The notes below the pieces were generated by a model. It was not told the DNA's origin and ran no database searches. It saw nothing but the letters and a program-made list of their open reading frames with translations. Positions 1-5,953 of a DNA stretch of 5,953 nucleotides are shown one piece after another. Source of the stretch: Candidatus Aminicenantota bacterium (GTDB lineage Bacteria; Acidobacteriota; Aminicenantia; Aminicenantales; Aminicenantaceae); the NCBI GenBank assembly GCA_030614645.1, contig JAUWTR010000122.1, positions 1-5,953 on the forward strand. Direction: 5' to 3'. The position numbers and the translations under genes were made by a program. Every line of letters starts with the position of its first letter. The first letter of the stretch is position 1.

Positions 1-102
1 GCCGATCTTACCGCATCTGCTTTGTTGCAGCGGATTCGCAGTGAAATACCACAGCTTCATCCCCTGCGCCTTGCATCTGCAGCAACCTCGACTCGTGAAT
101 AA
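1..102 (+). CDS. C-terminal end of an unidentified upstream protein (partial)
   Basis: Frame 1 is open from the window edge to a TAA at 100-102 and encodes 33 residues, roughly ADLTASALLQRIRSEIPQL followed by a short Ala/Thr/Ser-rich tail ending in TRE. The stretch around LLQRIRSEIPQL could form an amphipathic helix. GC content is higher here than in the spacer just after the stop, which supports coding DNA ending at this point. I recognise no family from so short a tail. The + strand frame 2 and one minus-strand frame are also open across this short stretch, so the frame choice rests on plausible composition and the match between the stop and the drop in GC. It lies 113 bases upstream of the efflux operon in the same orientation, but the operon has its own promoter candidate, so a functional link is not implied. 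Confidence 0.4.
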   Translation, partial: ADLTASALLQRIRSEIPQLHPLRLASAATSTRE

Positions 103-175
103 TTCAGGCAAGTTAACCTGATTCTTGCTTATTGCCCAGATTCTTAGAAAAAATGGGGAAACTCCTGGAATTATT

Positions 176-207
176 TTGTTTTTTTATTCCTACTTTATTG
201 ATATAAT
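176..207 (+). promoter_or_regulatory. Extended -10 promoter of the efflux operon
   Basis: A perfect TATAAT lies at 202-207 and is preceded by TG at 199-200, giving the extended -10 pattern TGnTATAAT. The -35 side is poor: the T-rich tract at 176-184 offers TTGTTT only at a 20-base spacing, or TTTTTT at 17. An extended -10 is known to compensate for a weak -35 with the housekeeping sigma factor. The predicted transcription start is about 214-216, essentially at the ATG of the channel gene (216). I see no clear operator dyad overlapping it, so regulation cannot be read from the sequence. Confidence 0.6.
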
Positions 208-215
208 ATGTAGTC

Positions 216-1448
216 ATGAAAAAAATCTTAGTTGCATTTTTGGCGCTTATATTTCTGTTTCCTGCCACCCTTATTTCGGAAACAAAGAATGAATTTGATC
301 TGAAAGAGCTCATCCAAATCGGCCTCGCAAACAATTTTCTTATTTCAGCGCAGCTGCGGGCGATAGAAGCAAAAAAAGCCTCGTATGCCTCCTCGAAAAG
401 ATTAATTAATCCTGAGATAGAATTGGTTACGGGAAAAGCCAAAGCATATAACGGGATTGACAAAAGAAATACAGGGGGATTAAGAATAACTCAACCGATT
501 GAAAACCCTTTTAAAAGGCATTACAGGATTCAAGCTCGAAAAAATGACTTGGAAGCAGCGGAATATCTATACCAGTACAACCGGCTTGAAATAGGATTCT
601 TTATAAAGACTCAATTTTACCAGCTGCTTATGCTGGAAGAGAACAAAGACATAGCGCAGAAAAATCTCAAATCAATCCAGGATATTTATAAGCTGATCCA
701 AAAAAGAGCGGAACTTGGAGAAGTTAAAGAATTGGAGGCGATCAAACTCTATGTAGAAACCCTAAAAGCCCGGAAAGAACTAAGCCGCCTCAAAACAGAA
801 ATACTCCTGGCTAAAAATAATCTTAATAAGTTCTTGGGCAATGCCCTTCCTTCGGATTTTTCTGTAAACGGACAGCTTGAATATTCGCAGATCTCCCTTC
901 AGGAAGAAATGCTTCTCCAAAAAACCCTTTCCAGCCACCCTCTCTTAAAACAAAAAGAAAGAATATTGGAACAGACAAAAAGTAATGTAAATTTTGTAAA
1001 GTGGCAGCGTTTGCCTGATTTTAAACTCTCCGGCTTCAGCCAAAAAGAACTGGATGGGAAAAACCAAGGAATCGGGATAAGCTTTGATATCCCTCTCTGG
1101 AATTTTAAATCCACAGAAATCGCGGAAGCGGAAAACCTTTCCCTAAAGCAGGAAGATGAATTATCGGCTTTGCAGATAGAACTTGTAACCCAGGTTAAAG
1201 CTAAGCTTAGTCAGTTTAAATTGTCCCAACAAACCATCGGACTTTTCAGGACAGGCCTACTAAAACAGGCTGAAGAAAGCTTGAAAATATCAGAGATAAG
1301 CTATAAGGAAGGAGAGATCTCGCTTATCGACTTTTTGGACTCACAGAGGACCTACTATAGTATACGGGAAGACTTTCAAGAGGCTCTCTATAACTTAAAT
1401 GCAGACAAGGCAGCCTTAGAAAAAGCGATTGGGGAAGAACTAAAATGA
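216..1448 (+). CDS. TolC/CzcC-family outer-membrane channel of an RND metal efflux pump
   Basis: This 410-residue protein is an outer membrane efflux protein that would form the trimeric exit duct of the pump, spanning the outer membrane and periplasm. Residues 1-21 are a signal peptide: Lys2-Lys3, a hydrophobic core, then a likely cleavage near PATLIS/ET. The mature part has the two-fold repeat of the family. Repeat one contains INPEIEL (64-70) and QPIENPF (93-99), then long helices at about 105-205. Repeat two contains SHPLLKQKE (240-248), GIGISFDIPLWN (285-296) and the typical C-terminal YKEGEISLIDFLDSQRTYY (363-381). There is no Cys after the signal, so unlike CusC it is not lipid-anchored. 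Length is normal for CzcC-like members. The start is secure because no earlier in-frame start gives a signal peptide, although no Shine-Dalgarno precedes it. It overlaps the adaptor gene by four bases. The metal substrate cannot be inferred from this subunit. Confidence 0.93.
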   Translation: MKKILVAFLALIFLFPATLISETKNEFDLKELIQIGLANNFLISAQLRAIEAKKASYASSKRLINPEIELVTGKAKAYNGIDKRNTGGLRITQPIENPFKRHYRIQARKNDLEAAEYLYQYNRLEIGFFIKTQFYQLLMLEENKDIAQKNLKSIQDIYKLIQKRAELGEVKELEAIKLYVETLKARKELSRLKTEILLAKNNLNKFLGNALPSDFSVNGQLEYSQISLQEEMLLQKTLSSHPLLKQKERILEQTKSNVNFVKWQRLPDFKLSGFSQKELDGKNQGIGISFDIPLWNFKSTEIAEAENLSLKQEDELSALQIELVTQVKAKLSQFKLSQQTIGLFRTGLLKQAEESLKISEISYKEGEISLIDFLDSQRTYYSIREDFQEALYNLNADKAALEKAIGEELK

Positions 1449-2683
1449 ACAAATTTATTATTTTTTTGGCTGTGATTTTAATAGCTTTTTGTGGCGGAGG
1501 GAAAGAAAAAGAGCCCACTCATGAGGCTCAAGGAGAGCAAGCTCAGGCTTACACCCATGAGCAGGAAGGGCTCGCACCTGAACATGCTGAACTGCATGTC
1601 ACCCTGGCTCAGCAGAAAGAATGGGGGATCGTCACAGGAAGAGCACAAAAACAGAACATTGCTTCCCGGTTCTCTCTTCCCGGAACTCTGGCTCTTAATC
1701 AAAATAAAACCGCCCATATCTCCTCATTTGTTGACGGACAGGTCGATTTTCTCTCTGTAGACTTGGGCAGCAAAGTGAAAAAAGGGCAGCCTTTAATAAC
1801 TATCAACTCTCCCGGCTTTGCTCAAGCCCAGGCTGATTTCCTGCGAGCTAGGGCCAAGTTTATCCTCAGCCAGAAAGAATACGAGCGCGCCAAAATGCTC
1901 CGCAAAGAAAAAGCCATTGAGGAGAAAGAGTATTTGCGTCGAGAGGTTGAATATCAAAAAAACACAACGGAGTATGGAGTATTAGGATCTAAGCTCCATT
2001 CATTTGGCATTACTCACAAACAGATCGATGCGCTTATAAAAAAATGCAATGATATAGAAGATGAAGAGTATAAGTGTGATATAGTCGACTCTATCCTACC
2101 GCTGCTCTCTCCGATAAATGGGACTGTGATCTTTAGAGATATTATACTCGGCGAACATGTTGAGCCTAACAAAATCCTTTTTACTGTGTCAGACCTCAAT
2201 ATGCTCTGGGTGATGCTGGACGCATATGAAAAGGATATTCCTTTTATCAGCAAAAAAAGCAATATCGTAATAAAATCTGTTTTATACCCTGATAAGGAAT
2301 TTCCAGGAAAAATTACATATATTAGTGATGTGATTGACGAGAAACTTAGAACTATTAAGATAAGAGTCGAAGTCAGCGACTTGGAAGGCCTGCTGAAATC
2401 AAATATGTATGTCCGGGGATATATCGAAAATGAGGCCGAAGGCAAGGAAATCCTTGCTGTCCCTGAAGATGCGGTTCAGATCATTGACGGGGAAAAATCC
2501 GTTTTTGTGCTGGAAAATGACAATATATTTGCGGTGAGACATGTAAGTATTGGAGAAAAAATTGGCAATTTCAGGATAATCACCTCGGGTCTTGAAGAAG
2601 GGGAAAAATTAGTTGTAGAAGGTGCTTTTTCCTTAAAAGCGGAATTATCAAAAGCGACTTCCGGGGATACCCATGTGCATTAA
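1445..2683 (+). CDS. RND efflux periplasmic adaptor (CzcB/CusB-like membrane fusion protein)
   Basis: This 412-residue adaptor would bridge the inner-membrane transporter and the outer-membrane channel. Residues 1-15 are a signal peptide ending LIAFC; Cys16 is probably lipidated, although Phe at -1 is atypical for a lipobox. A Gln/Glu/His-rich linker follows (17-51; His26, 38, 47, 51). The first lipoyl half is at about 80-122, with VDGQV and SKVKKGQPLITINSP. An alpha-hairpin covers about 123-200, and the second lipoyl half is at about 218-250 (LSPINGTV, GEHVEPNKILFTV). The beta-barrel domain (about 251-330) and membrane-proximal domain (about 335-400, with AVPEDAV) follow, and the tail ends THVH. 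Cys201 and Cys211 lie between hairpin and second lipoyl half. The methionine triad of CusB is not seen, while His near both termini recalls CzcB-type adaptors. Translation is coupled to the channel gene through ATGA, with GGGGA at 1431-1435 as ribosome binding site inside the previous gene. Confidence 0.93.
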   Translation: MNKFIIFLAVILIAFCGGGKEKEPTHEAQGEQAQAYTHEQEGLAPEHAELHVTLAQQKEWGIVTGRAQKQNIASRFSLPGTLALNQNKTAHISSFVDGQVDFLSVDLGSKVKKGQPLITINSPGFAQAQADFLRARAKFILSQKEYERAKMLRKEKAIEEKEYLRREVEYQKNTTEYGVLGSKLHSFGITHKQIDALIKKCNDIEDEEYKCDIVDSILPLLSPINGTVIFRDIILGEHVEPNKILFTVSDLNMLWVMLDAYEKDIPFISKKSNIVIKSVLYPDKEFPGKITYISDVIDEKLRTIKIRVEVSDLEGLLKSNMYVRGYIENEAEGKEILAVPEDAVQIIDGEKSVFVLENDNIFAVRHVSIGEKIGNFRIITSGLEEGEKLVVEGAFSLKAELSKATSGDTHVH

Positions 2684-2697
2684 AGAGAACTGTCCTC

Positions 2698-5600
2698 ATG
2701 ATAACTAAAATTATTAACTTTTCCCTCAAACAACGATTATTCATAGTGCTAGCTACGGTTATCGTTGCAGTGCTGGGATTTATTGCTTTTGATAATCTGC
2801 CGATCGATGTATTCCCTGATCCATCCCCTCCTTTAGTCCAAATCTACACAGAAGCTCATGGTATGGCTCCGGAAGAGGTAGAGCGGTTGATATCTTACCC
2901 TATCGAATCATCCATGTTCGGGCTGCCAAAAGTCAAAAAAATCCGTTCTGTTTCCACTTATGCTCTTTCTATAGTAAATGTTTATTTTACAGACAAAACC
3001 GATATCTACTGGGCCCGCCAGCTGGTATCCCAGCGGGTTCTTGAAGCCCGGGGCCAGATCCCGGAACAGGCGCACAATCCAGTTTTAGGCCCCATTGCTA
3101 CAGGACTCGGATTGGTTTATTTATACTATCTGGAAGGTAAAGGCCAGTCCGCAATGGAGCTAAGGACTATTCAGGACTGGCTTATCAAATACGAATTAAA
3201 GTCGGTCCCGGAAATCTCACAGGTCTTAAGTATAGGTGGTGATGTCAAACAATTCCAGATCCTGATCAGCCCTCAGTCCCTGCTTAAGTATGGCCTGTCT
3301 ATTTCAGACATTACAGAAAAAGTAAAAAAAAACAATCAAAATATCGGAGCCAGTTTTATCACCAAGGGAAAGGAAGAATATATCGTCCGCAGCATTGGAT
3401 TGGCTAAAACAATCAAAGACCTTAATAATATCGTTTTAGCAAATTATCAGGGCACCCCGGTCAGGCTCCAGGATATTGCTGTCGTTAAGATTCTGCCTGC
3501 GATAAAACGAGGAGCTGCCTTGGCTAATGGGGAGGGAGAAAAGGTTGTTGGGATGGTGCTCAAGCTGTTCGGCTCCAATACTGCCCGGGTCATTGATAAT
3601 TTAGAGGACAGGATTGCCGAAATTAACAACTCACTTCCGGAAGGAGTAAAAATCATTCCTTTCTATAACCAGGCTTCTTTGGTTAAGAAATGTTTTTCTA
3701 CAGTCTCAACCAATCTTATCCTGGGAATAATCCTTATCATCATTGTTTTATTTCTGTTTATGGGAGATTTTCCTTCCGCAATGGTCGCAGTCTTTTCGCT
3801 GCCTTTCTCAATTCTTTTCACATTCATTATGATGCAGCGCATTAACCTGGCTGCAGACCTGATATCTTTCGGAGGCCTTGCTATTGCCATCGGATTGATC
3901 GCAGATGCAGCTATTATCCTGGTTGAAAATATCCATCGCCATATCCAAGCTCCTGGAGAAAGCAAGATCCAGGCAATTGTTTCAGCCGGAGAAGAAGTCG
4001 GTCGCCCCCTCTTTTTTGCTATTGCTATCATAATCCTGGTCTTTCTCCCCATATTTACCCTCTCTGGAGTAGAAGGGGTCATGTTTCGGCCTATGGGCTA
4101 TACCATTTCTTTTGCCCTGATTGGATCTTTGCTCTTTACGCTTATATCGGTCCCGGCATTTTCTTTTTATTTCCTTAAACAAAAGCCAAAATCATCCCGG
4201 GAACCATTTTTAATTAGAAAGATTAAGAAAGGTTACCTGCCTTTCTTCCAACTCTGCCGGAAACACCGCCCAAAGGTCTTTGTGGCCACTTTTATAGTCT
4301 TCGTCTCAGGCCTTTGTATGATTCCTTTTCTGGGAAGAGAATATATCCCCTATTTAGAAGAAGGAACCCTGCATCTCAGGGCTACTTATGATCCCAATAT
4401 CAGCCTTCAGGAGACAATATCACTAACTTCGGAAATTGAAAAAGTTCTTATAGATGTGCCTGAAGTCACTGGGGTTTTAAGTCGTATTGGAAGGGGAGAA
4501 GTCGGCAGCCATGCCCATTTTATTAATGATGCGGAAATACTCATCAATCTGACACCTGCCCGGAAATGGAAGCATTTCAACAGTAAAGACGAGATTATTA
4601 ATGAGATTGAACATCGTCTGGAAAAGTTTCCGGGAATAAATCTTAATATGACCCAGCCTATAGCGCATAACCTGGATGAACTGCTTACAGGAGTTAAAGC
4701 CCAGGTAGCAATTAAAATATTTGGTGAAAACTTTGAGATACTTAAAGAAAGTTCGGCTAAAATAAAAGATGTGATCTCTGCGATTCAAGGGGCAGCTGAT
4801 GTGCAGGTCGAGCAGTTTACCGGACAGAATCAAGTACAGATTATTTTAAAGCGGGAAAGCATTGCGCGGCATGGCTTAAATATCAGAGATATCCAGGAAA
4901 CTATCGAAGCAGCGGTAGGGGGGATAACTCTTGGCCAGATCTATGAAGAACAAAAAAGATTTGATATTTTTCTTAGATTCGAACCAGAGTTTAGAAATGA
5001 TATTGACCAGATCAAAAATCTGCTTATCAGTCTACCTGGTGGGGGGCAGATCCCGCTCGTATCCATAGCCGGAATAGAAGAAGTTGTTGGCCCGCGGGTA
5101 ATAAGCCGGGAAGGCAATAAACGGTTCATTACTGTTCAATGCAATATCAGGGGTAGAGATATTGGCAGTTTCGTTGAAGAGGCTAAGAGGAAAATCGATG
5201 AGAGGGTAGATCTCCCACCTGAATATTTGGTTAAATGGGGCGGCCAATTTGAACTCCAACAACGGGCAAGCAAACGCCTTTCAGTCATCACCCCGATAAC
5301 TCTGGCAATTGTAGCTCTTCTCCTTTTCACCATATTTTATTCATTCCGGGAAGTTTTGATAATCCTCATCAATATCCCTCTGGCATTAACTGGTGGAATT
5401 TTAGCCCTGAAACTCTCAGGCCTATATCTCAGTGTGCCGGCATCTATCGGTTTTATTGCCATTTTTGGGATAGCCCTGGAAGATGGACTGGTACTTCTGT
5501 CTGCATTTCACCGAAATCTTAAAAAGGGTTGCTCAATAGAAGATGCTGTATATCAAGGTATTAATGTCAAGCTCAGGCCGGTTCTGATGACAACATTTAC

Positions 5601-5760
5601 AACGATCTTCGGGATTTTACCCTTAATGCTTGCCCTTGGCCCGGGAGCTGAGATCCAAAGGCCCTTAGCAACCGTAGTTGTGGGAGGGCTGATAACCTCC
5701 ACGATTGTAACCCTTATCGTGCTTCCGCTTGTCTACCAGACAATAAAAAAACCTCAATAA
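2698..5760 (+). CDS. CusA/CzcA-family heavy-metal RND efflux transporter
   Basis: This 1020-residue inner-membrane proton antiporter would be the pump's motor and substrate-selecting subunit. It has the full RND plan: TM1 (about 12-31), a periplasmic porter loop (32-335), TM2-6 (336-492), TM7 (525-543), a second porter loop (546-860) and TM8-12 (862-1012). Heavy-metal family signatures are clear: LPIDVFPDPSPP (34-45), ARQLVSQRV (106-114), GPIATGLG (131-138), LPIFTLSGVEGVMFRPM (450-466) and GAEIQRPLATVVVGGLI (983-999). The TM4 motif is AIGLIADAAIILVEN, with Asp403 and Glu410; Ala397 stands where CzcA has its first Asp. TM10 carries Glu928-Asp929. The cleft positions that are Met in CusA appear to be non-Met here (Asp611 and Glu661 at two of them). 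I therefore favour a divalent cation substrate, but this is inference. Length is slightly below CzcA/CusA, with nothing missing. It starts 14 bases after the adaptor, with AGAGAA at 2684-2689 as a modest ribosome binding site. Confidence 0.95.
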   Translation: MITKIINFSLKQRLFIVLATVIVAVLGFIAFDNLPIDVFPDPSPPLVQIYTEAHGMAPEEVERLISYPIESSMFGLPKVKKIRSVSTYALSIVNVYFTDKTDIYWARQLVSQRVLEARGQIPEQAHNPVLGPIATGLGLVYLYYLEGKGQSAMELRTIQDWLIKYELKSVPEISQVLSIGGDVKQFQILISPQSLLKYGLSISDITEKVKKNNQNIGASFITKGKEEYIVRSIGLAKTIKDLNNIVLANYQGTPVRLQDIAVVKILPAIKRGAALANGEGEKVVGMVLKLFGSNTARVIDNLEDRIAEINNSLPEGVKIIPFYNQASLVKKCFSTVSTNLILGIILIIIVLFLFMGDFPSAMVAVFSLPFSILFTFIMMQRINLAADLISFGGLAIAIGLIADAAIILVENIHRHIQAPGESKIQAIVSAGEEVGRPLFFAIAIIILVFLPIFTLSGVEGVMFRPMGYTISFALIGSLLFTLISVPAFSFYFLKQKPKSSREPFLIRKIKKGYLPFFQLCRKHRPKVFVATFIVFVSGLCMIPFLGREYIPYLEEGTLHLRATYDPNISLQETISLTSEIEKVLIDVPEVTGVLSRIGRGEVGSHAHFINDAEILINLTPARKWKHFNSKDEIINEIEHRLEKFPGINLNMTQPIAHNLDELLTGVKAQVAIKIFGENFEILKESSAKIKDVISAIQGAADVQVEQFTGQNQVQIILKRESIARHGLNIRDIQETIEAAVGGITLGQIYEEQKRFDIFLRFEPEFRNDIDQIKNLLISLPGGGQIPLVSIAGIEEVVGPRVISREGNKRFITVQCNIRGRDIGSFVEEAKRKIDERVDLPPEYLVKWGGQFELQQRASKRLSVITPITLAIVALLLFTIFYSFREVLIILINIPLALTGGILALKLSGLYLSVPASIGFIAIFGIALEDGLVLLSAFHRNLKKGCSIEDAVYQGINVKLRPVLMTTFTTIFGILPLMLALGPGAEIQRPLATVVVGGLITSTIVTLIVLPLVYQTIKKPQ

Positions 5761-5765
5761 AATCA

Positions 5766-5838
5766 AGGGGTCAAGTCTTCATATCCCACATTACAATAAT
5801 TTTATAAACATATTGTGGAATATGAAGACTTGACCCCT
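5766..5838. repeat. Long imperfect inverted repeat (REP/IS200-associated-type palindrome)
   Basis: The arms AGGGGTCAAGTCTTCATAT (5766-5784) and its exact reverse complement (5820-5838) give a 19-bp perfect stem. One mismatch follows (C5785/A5819), then five more pairs (CCACA 5786-5790 with TGTGG 5814-5818), leaving an AT-rich loop of about 23 bases. It begins 6 bases after the transporter stop. No T-tract follows, so it is not a canonical Rho-independent terminator, though the RNA hairpin could protect the 3' end of the operon mRNA. From general knowledge, palindromes with a GGGGTCA(A/G)GTCTT arm are dispersed in many environmental genomes, often near Y1/IS200-like REP-associated transposases. 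No such transposase is complete in this window. TCA occurs just outside both arms (5763-5765 and 5838-5840, the latter sharing a base with the arm), too short to prove a target duplication. Confidence 0.75.
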
Positions 5839-5846
5839 CATTGTCC

Positions 5847-5875
5847 TTGCATAATGTCTTGATAAGTGCTACAAT
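5847..5875 (+). promoter_or_regulatory. Candidate extended -10 promoter downstream of the palindrome
   Basis: TTGCAT (5847-5852) and TACAAT (5870-5875) are separated by 17 bases, and TG at 5867-5868 makes an extended -10 (TGCTACAAT), the same style as the promoter before the efflux operon. A start near 5882 would give a leader of about 50 bases ahead of the ATG at 5931. An alternative pair, TTGATA (5859-5864) with TTAAAT (5881-5886) at 16 bases, overlaps it. The region is AT-rich, so chance matches are expected. Confidence 0.4.
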
Positions 5876-5930
5876 AATTTTTAAATATAGGTCGATTTTT
5901 TATTCAAAAACGGAATTATGGGATAAACTA

Positions 5931-5953
5931 ATGCAAAGGAAACTAATACGGCC
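5931..5953 (+). CDS. Possible start of a downstream gene, cut by the window edge
   Basis: ATG at 5931 is followed by an open frame to the window end, encoding MQRKLIR and a partial Pro codon. GGGA at 5920-5923 sits seven bases upstream as a plausible Shine-Dalgarno, and a promoter candidate lies about 55 bases before it. The basic N-terminus is loosely reminiscent of IS200-like/REP-associated transposases, which often start with a short Arg/Lys-rich segment, but seven residues cannot identify a family. The alternative is that the real start lies beyond the window. Confidence 0.3.

Noticed and set aside
104..190. Possible terminator of the upstream gene: short dyads TCAGG/CCTGA (104-121), GCAAG/CTTGC (108-128) and GGGG-AAA-CTCC near a T-rich tract (171-186)
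   Set aside because: Each stem is only four or five pairs and several are mutually exclusive. None sits directly before a clean T-run, so a Rho-independent terminator cannot be supported.
153..206. A 17-codon + strand frame (start ATG at 153, stop TAA at 204-206) before the channel gene
   Set aside because: It has no good ribosome binding site, its stop lies inside the -10 box, and a transcript from the predicted start would not contain it.
113..463. A 116-residue minus-strand open frame covering the promoter spacer and the signal peptide region
   Set aside because: It overlaps the secure start of the channel gene and has no recognisable domain or promoter.
1491..1760. An 89-residue + strand open frame inside the adaptor gene
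   Set aside because: It lies wholly within a well-supported adaptor coding region in another frame, has no ribosome binding site of note and resembles no protein family.
2014..2445. A 143-residue minus-strand open frame opposite the adaptor
   Set aside because: It is antisense to a gene with clear family motifs, and its Ser/Ile-rich composition is what the complement of AT-rich coding DNA yields.
3663..4082. A 139-residue minus-strand open frame opposite the transporter's TM2-TM5 region
   Set aside because: It is a shadow of a conserved membrane region; its Arg/Met/Ile-rich content mirrors hydrophobic codons on the other strand.
5766..5838. Reading the palindrome as a CRISPR repeat or a standard Rho-independent terminator
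   Set aside because: There is a single copy of the unit with no spacer array, and no T-tract follows the stem.

Overview
The window carries one complete, compact three-gene operon for a tripartite RND heavy-metal efflux pump, all on the + strand. In order: an outer-membrane TolC/CzcC-type channel (216-1448), a periplasmic membrane-fusion adaptor (1445-2683) and an inner-membrane CusA/CzcA-type RND transporter (2698-5760). The first two genes overlap by ATGA and the third starts 14 bases after the second, so they are almost certainly co-transcribed and assemble into one envelope-spanning exporter. This C-B-A order is the classic czc/cus layout. No sensor kinase, response regulator, MerR/ArsR repressor or metal chaperone is visible in the window.

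The host must be a diderm (Gram-negative-type) bacterium, because the operon encodes an outer-membrane channel and an apparently lipid-anchored adaptor. The coding DNA is moderately AT-rich and uses ATA and AGA codons freely; non-coding DNA is very AT-rich. I cannot name the phylum with confidence. The adaptor's loose lipobox and the style of the downstream palindrome would suit an environmental lineage rather than a model proteobacterium, but that is a guess.

Layout. Bases 1-102 are probably the 3' end of an unidentified upstream gene, with distinctly higher GC (54 of the first 100 bases by hand count) than the spacer that follows (33 of bases 101-210). Bases 103-215 are a spacer ending in an extended -10 promoter (TGATATAAT, 199-207) so close to the channel gene's ATG that the transcript would have almost no leader. 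After the transporter stop, 5761-5953 holds a long inverted repeat (5766-5838) and a second extended -10 promoter candidate (TTGCAT-17-TACAAT). A possible gene start (ATG at 5931) is cut off by the window edge.

The core is a recognisable known system. The points worth a second look are the metal-site residues of the transporter, which match neither textbook CzcA nor textbook CusA; the nearly leaderless operon promoter; a pair of cysteines in the adaptor; and the palindrome downstream. I do not see an undescribed defence system, CRISPR array, RNA gene or complete mobile element.
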